From NCBI RefSeq assembly GCF_001625305.1, contig NW_017804420.1, forward strand, positions 1,151,786 to 1,215,785: DNA of 64,000 nt, in the 5' to 3' direction. Numbering within the stretch: position 1 is the stretch's first letter; each line of letters begins with the position of its first letter. The translations under genes and the position numbers were made by a program. This stretch comes from Branchiostoma belcheri (Eukaryota > Chordata > Leptocardii > Amphioxiformes > Branchiostomatidae). This document shows, in pieces, positions 1-13,500 of the stretch. Below the pieces are notes generated by a model. That model was not told the origin of the DNA and did not search any database. It was given only the letters and a program-made list of their open reading frames with translations.

Positions 1-1440
1 AGTGGCGAATGTAGGTACTTCATCCAATAAACATTTAATCGGGCCTCATATTACCAGTCACGATCGCTTGACTTTGTACATTTTTTCGCCCCACTCGTGG
101 CAGAAATGCAGCCCGTCACAAACAGGGCCGTCTGGTCAACTGTAGTGTTCATCTGGAGCTAAAATAGTCTCACTGTGAAACAAAATTCTATATTTTCTTA
201 CAACGTTGACAAAACAAAACAGGACAACCATTTGTCCTTATTTGGGCATAAACTACGTCAAAATTCTGTTAACCAATCAGCATCTACATTAGATCTCGAA
301 GATGATCCCTTATTTGGACATAAGTCATTACAGTGACAACCAATCAGCATGTAGGTAAGATGGCGCCTATGACGAGCTTAGTACTGCATTACTGATACAA
401 GTGCTAGGTGTCGCTGTGAGACCGTCTACTAAAAGTTACTTCGAGAGGAGAATAAGCAGGTGCGTGATTCAGTTAGACTGACATATTGCGACATTTGTTT
501 TCATCAGGCGAGAAAATTAGGTCAGATATGAAAGGATCAAAGGTTACAGACTTGTTGACTGAGAAGGAAGGAGTTTCAAAACTCGCTGAGTGAAGTTTGC
601 AGTCAACATATCGTTTCTTCACGTTGATCTTGGAGCCCAAGTAAGCTTCACTATGAGGACAGGTAGTATTTTTTGCGTATCAATGTTTACATGGATGCGA
701 TGGTTGGCTTCCTGTGTTTCTTCTGAAGTTCGGCATAAGCAAATACATTGCTACACAGATTCTTCTGCCTGTGTTTTGCAGAGTGCTCTTCACTAGTATG
801 CACAGCTCGGCACGACCGGGTAGACCGGTGGACTGAGCTGACATCTTCCTCTACTCTTGCTGGGGGCGGCTGGTGCAGACGTTCAAGTTCAGCTGGCCCT
901 CATGATCTCCGAAGGGGAGGGGCGACCCGACCGCGGATCCAGCTACGCCTCTAGTGTATGGCTCTTCTCTACAAGGTGGTAAAAAGTTATAGAAAGTGTA
1001 CACCGTGTATTTACGTATACATACAATGTAACTACGGTAAAGAGTAGAGTCTTTGGCCAGTTTAGAATAGGAACCGTTTCGGGACGCTGACTGAGGTATG
1101 GATCGACTAGAGCATGATAAGTATGATACTATTTTTCAACAGGAATCTATGTAACGTTACATGTAGACTTCTGATAGTCAATGATACTGAACTACATTTA
1201 CGCTAAGCACTGTGACTGAGAGGATGTGATGTCAGATGCTACTAGTATCTTAAAGTCTGACTCATTTAATGGAGAATTTACGCTATCGGTAGCTATATGA
1301 TGTCACTAAAAAAATAAAGTTTCCTAGCGATGGACGTTGGATTATTGTGTGATGTGTTTTTGTGTGTTTTATTGAATGCCAAAGGGGAATAAAGTAGATG
1401 GGGAGTATACCTAGTTTAGAGGGCATAGTAGTATGCTAGT
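1..1440. other. Left-edge region with no recognised gene
   Basis: No conserved protein is recognisable here; the two 68-residue open frames between 590 and 954 have no familiar motif and no supporting splice sites. Two CCAAT-type boxes with matching flanks (ACCAATCAGCAT near 272 and 340) lie in an imperfect direct duplication of roughly 80 bp. AATAAA signals occur near 25, 1311 and 1390. The region could be the promoter or a non-coding exon of a gene outside the window, but nothing proves that. Confidence 0.4.
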
Positions 1441-1444
1441 AGAA

Positions 1445-2930
1445 CCGAGAAAGTTGATCTATAAGTGGCTAATACGCAATCGAAAATATTTTAACAGAGT
1501 AAGAAACTGTTTAGCAGAATTGTGCTAAAGATGTATTCGAGCTTCATTCTCAACGAACGATACGTTTTTTTTAATCGTGAAACTAAATTGGCAGAAATAT
1601 TTACGAACAAGCTTCGTATTCAGCTGCTCATAAAAGTCGTATTAAAAATGCTTGTCTCAAAATGAACAGATGCAGGACTACATTGGTTCTTTTCTGATAC
1701 ATTCGTGATAATTAGGCAGTCCGGGTGAGCCTCAAGGTCAAGAACAAGAGAAGGAAAGAACGGGAGTAAAAACCCCATAAGAGCCCATCGCGTTTCCCAA
1801 GTCGCGAAATGGCCAAATCTGGGAATGAGCGAGGCTTCTTTAGCGAGATACGGCCCTTCTCGGAACGGGTGCTTCAAAACGGGGGTGTGATAGGGGATGA
1901 ATTTTCGCTTTTTTATTTTTAGAAAAAAGAAACTTTTCACATTTTAAAGCCTCCTTCTTTTCAGAGTATACTTCTTACCGCCTCTACTCCATTCCTACTT
2001 AATACCGTCCATCAAATTTGTTCCATTCTCAAGTTATGCGGTAAAACGTGGTTTCGCGATCAGCTGATCGCTTGCAGAACTGGTAAAATCCTTCGCAGAA
2101 GCGAAATTTTCGTTGTCTTTTCATTACCATATAAATGAAAACCAAGCAGATATCAGACGTAAAATCGTAACCTTCTTGAAGATTGTCATACTATACATCT
2201 GACATCTGCTTGGATTTCATTCATATGGTAATGAGATCGACTGCCAAAATTTCGCTTCCGCGAAGGATTTGGCCAGTTCTGCAAACGATCAGCTGATCGC
2301 AAAATCACTTTTTACCACATAACTCGAGAATGGAGCAAATTTGATGGACGGTATTAAGTAGAAATGGAGTAGAGGCGGTAAGAAGTATACTCTGAAAAGA
2401 AGGAGGCTTTAAAATGTGAAAAGTTTCTTTTTTCTAAAAATAAAAAAGCGAAAATTCATCCCCTATCACACCCCCGTTTTGGAGCACCCGTTCCGAAAAG
2501 GGCCGTATCTCGCTAAAGAAGCCTCGCTCATTCCCAGATTTGGCCATTTCGCGAGTGGGGAAACGCGATGGGCTCTTATGGGGTTTTTGCTCTAGTTCTT
2601 TCCTGCTCTTGTTCTTGACCTTGAGGCTCGCCCGGACTGCCTAATTATCACGAATTTATCAGGAAAGAACCAGTTTAGTCCAGCATCTGTTCATTTTGAG
2701 ACTAACTTTATTAATACGACTTTTACGAGCAGCTGAATACGGAGCTCTTTCGTCGATATTGCTGCCATTTCAGTTCTTATGCTTCCCTAAAAACTATTAA
2801 AACATACCTACCATTCGTTGATAATGAAAAACTGATACATCCTAATTACAATTCTGCCTAACTGTTTCTTACTTAGTTGAAATACTTTCAATTGCGCATT
2901 AGCCATTTATAGATCAACTTTCGCGGCTCA
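1445..2930. repeat. Large imperfect inverted repeat (foldback element)
   Basis: Two arms of about 700 bp face each other around a short centre near 2165-2190. The left arm (about 1445-2150) and the reverse complement of the right arm (about 2200-2930) align almost throughout: both carry the pair AACCAAGCAGATATCAGACG / ACATCTGACATCTGCTTGGA beside the centre, a shared CAGCTGATCG block, and AAAGTTGATCTATAA near the outer ends. Each arm contains the same short open frame (minus strand 1620-1940, mirrored on the plus strand after about 2400), which is a by-product of the repeat. This looks like a foldback or long hairpin non-autonomous transposon. No transposase and no clear target duplication were found. 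Confidence 0.8.
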
Positions 2931-4560
2931 GTGTGCAGTTCCAAGTGCTACCATATCCCCTTATGAGACTTTTCTACTTTGCTACCAGATACACGGAAAA
3001 AACTATTCTTTGTCTTGCCCAATAGCCTTTCGTCTCCTAATAGAAAGTGAAACATAATTCTAGAATTAGAATTAGAATGAATCAACAAAAGAAACACAAT
3101 CAAGTGTAGATCATGAGGACATGACAACAAGATTTATATAAGTCTCAGTGCATGGTCATATACTACATTCAAGAAGGATGGCAGGAACACCACTCTAAAA
3201 TTTGTATAAAATGTTTTACACTTTCATATTACTTGATATGATATATCACGTTCTTCATGTATACATATTGTTTCCAAACTGATGTCACTCATTTCAATAT
3301 TAAGTACATATAAAAATACTGTTTGGCAATTTACTTCTAAAAAGATGAAGAGTAATTTGCATACTGCAAATTTAGCTATTTTTTAAAGAGGATATAAAAT
3401 GCAGCGATAATTTCAATACATAGATGAACTACCTGAGATGTTGTAGGTATAAGAGCGAGTACATTTTGTATATCGGATAAAAAAAACATGGCAGGATGAC
3501 AAGGCTAACTAGTAGTCACACTTAGTGGACTATTTCATGCATTGTACAGGTGTATAATGATAAACAAAATTCAAAACAAAATACATTAATAATAGTGGTA
3601 CTTTTTTTTAAAAACTGCTATCATACAGTATGTCAAAATGGACTGCAAATACATAGTTCACTTCTAATTGACAGAATAAATGAAACATTCTGGATACATA
3701 ATATACATGTAATATTTATATATATATACTTACATATTTCCTAAATATTAAGTAAGAGAGACCTCTTGGCAGCATTTCTCAATAACAGATATGTCCTAAA
3801 ATTATGCCAACATTTCAAGACAGACAACAGATTTTTATAGAAAAAAAAGTAGGCTGTTCATATGACTAGCCATCCTTGGCAACATTTGCTTCTTTACCTC
3901 ATTATGTATAGGAATAATTTCAACTTATGCAGCATTTTTTAAGGATGAATAAGGTTTAGAGTTTATGCAGCATCCAGACAATATGTCATTCTGGAATGAA
4001 AGACTAGGACACCATTTATATTTTCATATAGCAGCAAAATTCCTCCCAGCTAATACATTGTAATAATAATAATAATAGCAACATCATCATGATATATATA
4101 GCAACATGATTTAGCTCATCTAAGACATCCCTCAAAAGGAAGTTGATAGTACAATACTACAATGTAGTACATTGGCAGCACTTCAGTAGTATCTAACATG
4201 AAGGGCTCAAAAATACCACCTGCATATGCAGTTTAGTGCAGGTAAAATTGGAGCTGTGCAGGTATTTCTGATGTCTACCTGCACTGGGTTTATATACAAA
4301 TGCAGGTGTATGTGGATTGTTATTTTGCTGCATTGACTGTTAGTGTTGCCCTCTATGAAGTATGAAAGAAATAATGGCAATGGTTTCTGAACAGTTTTAG
4401 TGTGACCCATACTTCCTAAATTTTAGTGGTACAGGTAAAACTTATCTGGTGCAGGTAATTTTTCAATGTTACCTGAACCAGTGCAGTAATGCAGAAAAAG
4501 TATTCCGAGCCCTCTACAATAAGGCATAGTTGGTAGAATCGTGGCACAGTTTCAGGGATT
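2931..4560. other. AT-rich region after the CAX stop codon
   Basis: AT-rich sequence directly downstream, on the minus strand, of the CAX stop codon. It probably includes the CAX 3' untranslated region, but no confident poly(A) signal was placed. It holds an (AAT)n microsatellite at about 4063-4078. The segments at 4130-4215 and 4950-5025 are near duplicates (shared GGAAGTTGATAGTACAATAC and AGGGCTCAAAAATACCACCT), so a small repeat was copied here. Open frames in it have no recognisable protein motif. Confidence 0.4.
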
Positions 4561-7500
4561 TCAGCAGCCCTCAGGATTGGGAGCGAAGAAGTACATTGCT
4601 ACAATGATGAGGTATACAATACACATGGCAGACCCTGTAACAAAATAAACACACAGTACACATCATTTCAGACACCATGCTATGCACTCATGGATTACAG
4701 CTGTTAGTGTTATAATATTAAGAGTGAATTTTCTATGAAGAAACAGTAAAATGCACAAACTTCAAGATGTAATGCTAAAGGCACAATTTTACACTAATAG
4801 ACCTCTACAGGAATCAAATTTAATTTTGCCTTCAATCTACAGCAAGAACTTCCAGTCTTCTTGGAGAAGAAGTGGTATTACATGTACTAAGAGTACCTAG
4901 TAAGGTGTTTATCTTAGTCTCATGCTGTCAAGAATACAAGTAGATTCTAAAGGAAGTTGATAGTACAATACATTGGCAGCACTTTAGTAGTATCTAACAT
5001 AAAGGGCTCAAAAATACCACCTAACATTGTATGGGAGAAAATCAAGATGAGAAGTAACAAATTAAATTGCTGTGGCTTTATCACAAACCATTTTTATGCC
5101 TACCTTGGAAGTAGTCACACTTGCCATCCATAAAGATATAGTTCATGACCAGCACACTGAAGAGAACCGACCACAAGTGTAGGTCTATAAACAGCAGCTG
5201 GAAGCCAATCTCCTACAGGGCAGAGGGCACAAGACTCATCAGCAAAAAAACAACATGGCTGCCTCCAGTTCAAAAGGCTAAAGACATCAAATCCTTCCTT
5301 CACAACATACTGTTATGTAATCCTGCAGAGGGGACTGTAATTCCTGAACTCTTATATTCACTTCTGTACTGTTCTTAGTGTTACCGTTATCAAATTGTTT
5401 GTTGCAACCCCCACCCTGAACTAGCTGAAACCATTAAGATTAAGTTCTGTCATCATCATCATCAGGTCGGGCGGATTGCCCGGACCAAGTCCACTCTTTC
5501 TCACCAAGTTCTGTAAACATGTCTTTTTCCCCAGACTGCCCAATTTTGCTACCATGACAGCAAAGTGAATTACAGTATTGTAGAGAGATGTCATGTAGAC
5601 TAAACAAAAATCCTGTAGACCCCTAGTATGTTATGTGGTGATGTAATGTACTCACATGGATGGTGTTGACCAGGACAAGAACAGGCATCTGTAACAAGCA
5701 CACCTGCACAGCGATGGAGCTGCCTACCTCAATACTAGAAGAGACAAACAGTGAGTGAGTGAAAGAACAAAAAGAACAAAAAAAGAATAAATGAATGAAT
5801 GGTTGAGGAGTTTTTCTCAAATACCCATGTAATACTGGTCATGGCCATTGTTTTCATGCAGTTTTCAATTCTATAACAATTCCAGACATGTCAATTCTAC
5901 TGTCTGAACTATGATAACATTCCACAAGTCTGTAACATTACATGTTGATGGTTTACCTGAGACTGAGGTTATTCTGCAGTGCAAACTGGATGCCGTTGAC
6001 AATCTCAGGAGTATCCGGTACCAGGGCTAACAACGTCACTCCAATGAAGTACTGTGAGGAGAAACAGTGTCTTTATTAACTTACAGTTAAACAGTTAGTC
6101 TCTGCAAAACACAAAAGAATCATGAGCTGTTGTCATATATTTTTACTACAAAATACTAGTAAGTGGCATAGTTTGATGAAAATATCTCACTCAAAAAATC
6201 TTGTAAGTGAAGATCACTTTGCATCAGATGATACTTGTACATGTACTTGACTACACCTCAACCCTGTCACATACCATCCTGAATTCTGAAGTAAAGCTAA
6301 AATCTTATCATAAAGTAAGTGAGTATATGTGTGAGACAAACAATGAGGATTAAATTATGTTGCTGGTCCATGGTAGTTTCTATATCTACGTTACTAATAT
6401 GGGGTTTGATTTCTTGTGGAAATGAAAAGTCTTTAATTCTTGATGATAGATATATTGGGAAGCTTATAAGCATCTTATGATCTAACCTGTGACACCCCAG
6501 AGCCAGTTAAAATAGGCTGCATGTTCTCTGTGACAAGGTCGGCACACAGGGACATCAGTACTGTCCCGACCAGCAGGATGGTCACTCCCTTCAGACGGGA
6601 CCAGTGGGCAATGGTGCTGTGGCTGTCATTGTGATCTGGAAATCATAAGAGCTGATTTAAGTGATACAACACATACAATGTACACGATAAAACAATAGAA
6701 ATGACAATTATAGGTCTTGTCTCTATGGCAAAAGCGGCTTTGCCTCTTGGTCAAATTCTGTGGGTCCAGAGGGTAGGGGTTCAAGCCTTGGACATGGCTG
6801 GTTATGAATGTATTTATCCTTAAGACTGAAGAGGGAATGTTAAGCTCCTAAGGACAGTAAGATGTCAGTCGTATGGGAAAGCCTCTGCCTGTCTAAAAAA
6901 CAAACCCCAAAATCCAACACAAATACTACACTCAAGAAGTGTAGGGGTGACCCAGTGTGTTTAGCTGTTAAAACAAGTTGTAGCAAGTATTAGCTAATAA
7001 AAAATGCGTCAAACTTACACTACAAATGACAACTGCGTTAATTTTACCTAAACACATGGAAAATGCCTATTTCTGCTGAAGGAAGTGGGTACCTGGTTGA
7101 TTAGGAGCTGTGTTGTTGTCCTCTGTCTTCACATCGTAGATGTGAGAGTGAGTTTTCAGTGTGAACAACAGACCAGAGATGTAGGCCAGGGGCAGCAGTA
7201 TGGCACAGGTGTAGATCAGGGGCCTGGATAAATGCAGGAAAGCAGAAAACTGTAGTCACCAAGTTGATTTCATAGAAAACACTACGTAATAGCTTCCACA
7301 TTGTATTCTGGGGAATGGAAAGCAGACAAATCAACTAATCCCTTCGTCATGCAATGCGAAATGCAAAATTTTTTCTTGACCTGCAGCCAATCTCTCATTG
7401 GTCAAACCACTAATTGCCATTTTCTGATTGGTTAATCTGCTAATTGTGATAGGCAGTCAGGATCTAACTATTGGAAAACCTACTTCCCAGAGGAAAGTTA

Positions 7501-10500
7501 CCGACTTTACATTGCAACTTGTTTCAACAAAAGAAAATTAATAGGTAACATATAGAAATGACCATAAGTCATTGATCCGTGAATCTAATGATCTTTCAAC
7601 AGTCAGTGTAGAATATTTCCTGAAATGACAGTAAAGTAAAGGTTGAAGAAAAGTAATCCAAAACACTCACTTGATGTGCTCATTGAACAATGTTCCCTCT
7701 TGGTCAAACTTTAGAAAGAAAGAATAGCACTATTAAACAAGAGTTCAAACATGTCATACCTCCATGAAATATTTCATGCTTTTGTAAATGTTGTGCTTTA
7801 TCCATTAAATGATGGTTTGCTTCACAAATATAATGGTGTTCTTCACAAGTTGATTAAAATGGTGTGGCCTTAGGACTTGTTAGAAGTGAAACTCACCACT
7901 TCCTGGTGACAGTCTGAGCACATGAAGGAGCTGCTGGGCCCGGTCGCTGTCAGCTGGGAGTCGTTGATGTTGGACCAACTTGTGACGTTATTACAACTCT
8001 GGAAAACAACAGAACAGATGTCAGAAATTAAACTCAAACTACAAAAAGCACAACGATGGACACTCATTGGATAGAAAGGCAATACGAAAAAAAAAAAAAA
8101 ACTTACTGAGCAGACGATACTGCCGTAGAACTTGGAGAAGATGGTGGGAGCAAAAGCACCTGTGTAGAAAAGGTAACATTAGACCCTTTTTTAAAGACAA
8201 GTTCCAAACAACACTGTGTATACATGTATTATCATATTCTATACAGTTATATATTCCTGCAAGTTAGTGCTTTATATTAATATAACTGCAAGTCAGTCCA
8301 TTGGAAGATACCACAATAGTTAGTTAAAAAGGCAGCAGTTACAAGTACTTTCTGCAATACTTTCTACTATAAGAAAACATGGTTCCCAGCCCAACACTAC
8401 AGGAATACATGAAAGAGATACCAACATGACTGTTGTACATGTTTGTGTCCTGCCTACCTGCCACAGATACAAACAGCAGAGTTGAGCTGACTCCCGCTGA
8501 TCTCAGGTTGAAGAACTGTTCATGGTGTTTCAGTCCACCAATGATCATGCACAAACCCTGGAACACATTAAAACACATCAGCCAAACTTACCGCACTCAT
8601 GTGCAACAACACAGTAAAGAAGGCCCGTAAATACTTTTTTGACAACCAGTCTTTCTTCAATATTAAGAACATAAAAATAGAAAATGAGCAACTTACTGGG
8701 ATGAACAACATAGTACCGAGGAGTGTTCCTGAAACAAGATAGTTAACAAAGTTTAATAGATACTCATCATTTTTTTTTATTTCCTGGGTAAAATAAATGA
8801 AAGTTTGCTACAAAATGAATATCTGCAAATTGGGACAAGTTGGAAATATAAGAATGCGTTTTAAAACATTTTTGTACATTTAACTCAATCAAAAACCAAG
8901 TCCTGTTCATCAGAAGTGTCTAGAATTTTCCCCCACCTGTGAGAGCAGATTTGACCAGTTCTGAGTAGCAGTTGTTGGCATGTTCCGCGCCCTTCACCAG
9001 GGCAGTTATGTACAAGGTCAACTCCACGACAGAGCCAAACGTAGCGTTCAGGACAGCACCAACCGCAAAGTTACTCTGTGCTGCAATACTGGCAACAAGA
9101 TCATGTATTGTTAGAATAACTTAGAATCAATCTCATCTATTATAATAGACATTCTTGAAGTTCCAAGTCATTTTTTGTGCTTAATATGTCTAAATATAAT
9201 ACATGTATATACTAAATGTATATGCCAAGCCAAGAGATATACTAAATATAATTTCACCATGTCACATACTTAGTATATCTGTGACCCTGACAAAATGCGC
9301 CTCAAAACAGATCTCCAATGCAATGTTTCCCAGTATAATGTGCTCTTGCATGTCTATAATGTGCATATTTGGGGGGTGCTGCACATTGAGAGAGATCTCT
9401 CAAACACATTGTTTTCCAAAGTGGTGTATTTATTTACAGGTGGTTACATACAACTTATCAACCTTGTGTAGACAACTCAGATCCATGGATAGTTTTTCTG
9501 ATAGCAATAATAAATAGTAAAATGCTGTAGACCATAAGCCTATTCGCCATTACTAGTGCGCCTGCGCGGAGTTTACTTAGCGACCCAGAATTGGAGATAA
9601 ACAAACCCGCGGCCGCAATCGTCCCCAGCGCCAGCGTATGTCTCGATTTCCAGCTTACACACGGCGTTACCGGTGGTGGCCCGCCTTGGGCTGAGTTCCA
9701 ACGATGTTCTGGACCTATCTTGCCTAAAATATCGCGATATCTTTATCTTCAAGTGGATTTACGGTACGTTTTTTGACGGTATCCAAGCTAGCGCTAGCGC
9801 CTAATTACTTATGCATGCCCCCCTCCCCCATCCTGCACGCCTTCCGTCTTCACGTTTTCCGCTCAATTTTCCGGTCCAATCTCGATAAAACGAGTTTTGG
9901 AATACCTTTTTTCGTGTAAGAGTGGTTATTTGTGTAAGATAATGGTGGAATTTTTCAGTTTTAGTCGGTAAAAATTGTAAATAAACTGCATGAGCTTTGT
10001 CTTCAGAAGACCGATACACTACGTGTTCTTGTGTCACCCCAAGCACATAGAGCTTTCTAACCACAATCCTCACCGTCTCACCACGACATTATTACCGATT
10101 AAAATAATGATTTAGGAATAGTACAAGCAGTGATGACATCTATATGTTTATAAATATTTAGTGTGGTTTTCGTAGCGGGATACGTAGGGCCATGGGGGTT
10201 TTGTGCATGCAAATGCCATTGCATTAGTGCATTCAAGACTTGATGTTTTGAACGTAAATCCATCAACTTTTGGTTCAATTTTTCTCTCTTCTTCTTTTTA
10301 CAGTGTTACTTTCCCGACCTCAACATGAAGCTGTGTGCAGTAGTGAATTGCAGCAATTCAACTTACCATCTAGAAAAATGGAAGAGACATGCCAAATACA
10401 TGGTACAAAAAGTGGACCATTTTCCTATGAGAAGAAAAAACCTCATGCTAGGAGAAGAGGGAATAAACTTATGAACAAGCTTGAAGCAAACCCAGATGGA

Positions 10501-13500
10501 ATATACTAAAAATACAAGTACACTTAAGTTCTGAAATGGTTTCATGAAAGTATATTGTAACCCGCACATAAACAGTGCTGCAAATTGTAATCATGACAGA
10601 TATTTTATGTACTGAATTTTGATAGTTCTGTGCAGTAATACTGCTAAACTGGTACAGACTTTTAGTCTAACAAGGGTCTGCTGTAAATAGATTCAATATG
10701 ATTATCTTTTCACTTATTAACTTGAATTAGTGGAAAATAATATATTTGAACATGATGTCAAGTCATTAACATTATATTTACCACTTAAGATACCCTTTTC
10801 CGCATGCAGTTGAGAAAGCTGTGGTGAACTGGTGTAGTTGACTCCTTCGTGCCTGCACCACAGGTGCTCCCAGTGATGGTCTAAGTACTAGTACTTAAGT
10901 TTAGATCTTTTCCACTGACTGTTGACCATAAGATCAGGTGTATGTAGAGAACTCCAGTCATTTACACTACTTACACCAAACACCTGACCCCTGCGTTTGG
11001 ATCTTGAAAGTGGAATATTTAATTTGTAACTACTCTCTTGTTGTTTTTCTGACCAAACACAAGAAAAACAAGTCAGTTAACTGCATCGACAGTACTACAT
11101 ACTCACTCACATTCACTATCCGGTTTATTGTCTAAATACTAAATAATATTTGCTAGACAGCATAGGTTGTACGATGGCGATTACTAGATTACTGTAAACA
11201 TTCACACTGTGATAGAAAACATACAAGCACCGTTAAACATAAACTTACTGTGTTAACACACAAACAGCTCTGCAATCAAAGTGATGTAGAAAATATAATG
11301 CCACAGCACTTGGCTCAGATAGTTGATGAAGACAGATATAGTTGAAAACTCAAATTTCTTGAGTTGGAGAACTAGTTTTTTTTTAAATAAAATATGTAAC
11401 TTACCAACTCAGATAACCTTTCAATTACTATTTCCCTGGACACTGATTGTACTGTTACATACATGTTTATACTATAAAGAAAACAAAACAAGCACCATTT
11501 TGATATTTTTCTTATTCCCATATCTCTCTATATGTGGACAGCACTTAATGAATGGTGCATAGGAAATATAATATTAAATATACAATGCCATATATGTTGA
11601 GAAAGACCTGTACACTAACACAAGTATTACTGGCAACATGCAACAATCCTTTACTAAACACAAGGTTCTTCAAAGAAAATTAATGCCATGGTTGCTTGAA
11701 TACTACTGTTATGTCTTTGGTTCTGTATCCTGGGTCTGTGGACAAGTTCGTCTCCGCGGCCAAGACAGTGTGGACTAAGGAGGTAAGATGTGCCTAGTCG
11801 TTTGAGGAAGCAATTTCTGTCTGCAGTTGGGGTAATATGGTGGTAAGGGACTTCGCTTACCCATTCAAAGTCGAAGTAGGAGTATGTTTTCTCCTCATCA
11901 TAGTCGCCCGACAGCCGTTTACGTAGTATGGGAGGCACAGGGCCGGCTCGCTAAACTCATGATCAGCGGCCATGATCAGTGCTGGGCCGATTTTTAAGTG
12001 CGGGGGGGAGGGGCATCCTTTGACGTCGTCCTTCGGTTCGACGAACTACCCTTCCGTGAAGCCCACCGGGCCGAGAATAGGTGAGTTTTTTTATTCTTGA
12101 CTATAATTCTTGACATTCACAACTGAACCTGCTGCTGTCTTCGGCGAATTCGGCAACCGCGTCGTGATTCTTTTAAGCATACGAAGTTGTATGCGCCTTG
12201 AAGTTGTAGGCTTTTCCCCCTGGACGTGACTCGCGGAAACGCCTTGAAAACCGGCAGTTACCGGCAGTCTAACCTCAACCAAGAAACGTCTGTCATCTTT
12301 GCCGTCCAATAAGATATAAAATCTCCACTTACGGCCCGGGTAAACTCATTTTTTTTAGCTACGTAGCGGGATTCGACACCCGCGCTCGCTGTGTCGCGGG
12401 GCGACGCGGTTTTGTTTATCTCTCAAAATGGCGGATATTACCCATCATGCATTTCGCGCCGGTAATGGCGAATAGGCTTATTGGGATAAGGAAAGTTGCA
12501 TGCTTACCTGGCAATGGACAGTCCAATATAATAGGCCAATGGTATGATGGCAAGGAGAGAGATCACAAATTTCTGTAGGGTAAAAGATTGAACATATATA
12601 GTTACAATTGATGTATAAATATGCATGAAATACATGTATACTGCAGCAGATATCAAGGTAAAATCATAAAATGTTGAGCCTGTCTTACTGTAAGTTTTAC
12701 CGATTGAAGTCAATGTTTTAATACAAGTATTACCTTTGTGATCAGTATGAATAAGGTCAGTAGCTTAATAAGTTAAAGAGTAAGCCTCTAGACAATTGAC
12801 TGACCCCGACTGTCAATCACAATCAGCAGTTCAACCAATGAAGGAATGGCAATTAGCAGTTTGACCAATGAGAGATTTACTGTATGGAGGTGGGTGGGGG
12901 CTATTGTCGCAGTCTACTGATAAAATGATCTATAGGGAAATGTCTGAAACCTACTGCAGTAGGTGAGGTATAGTGGTTTTCCTTGTCTCCATATCCTGCA
13001 ATCAGAGCCAGAACCACAAACAGCAGCAGGTCTGAACACAAGTGAGTTAAGGGTAACAGCACATTTCACAGGCATTTATTGAAAAGTCATGTATATAGAT
13101 GTAATTGTGTAGTTAAGTGCAACATGTTATATTATCACATGTAGTAAAGCTCCCTTGACTTTTCATGTATGAAGTGAGGATATCATATATACAGATGAGC
13201 TCAAAAAACATACAGTAACTGTAATTCGTTTTTCCACTGTACTGTTATGTTCGTGGTTTCCATAGTCACTTCTGTACCGTGAACTCATTGTTACAATTTG
13301 TCTTTCACCCCCTTTTCCCTTCCGTCAATGTGTCAAGTTTTGTCTTTGTTCTGGTCACAGAAAGGATACTGACAAGAACAATGTTCATGCCATCCACAGT
13401 GTACTTGTAGTAGTACACATTCACAGCCTGGTAGGTACAGACTATCACTTCACTGGGCTGCTGGGCTGCATGCTGTGGTCAACAAACAATACAACAATTC

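Noticed and set aside
1620..1940. A 106-codon minus-strand frame mirrored at about 2400-2700
   Set aside because: The two copies exist because of the foldback repeat; they diverge by stops and resemble no known family.
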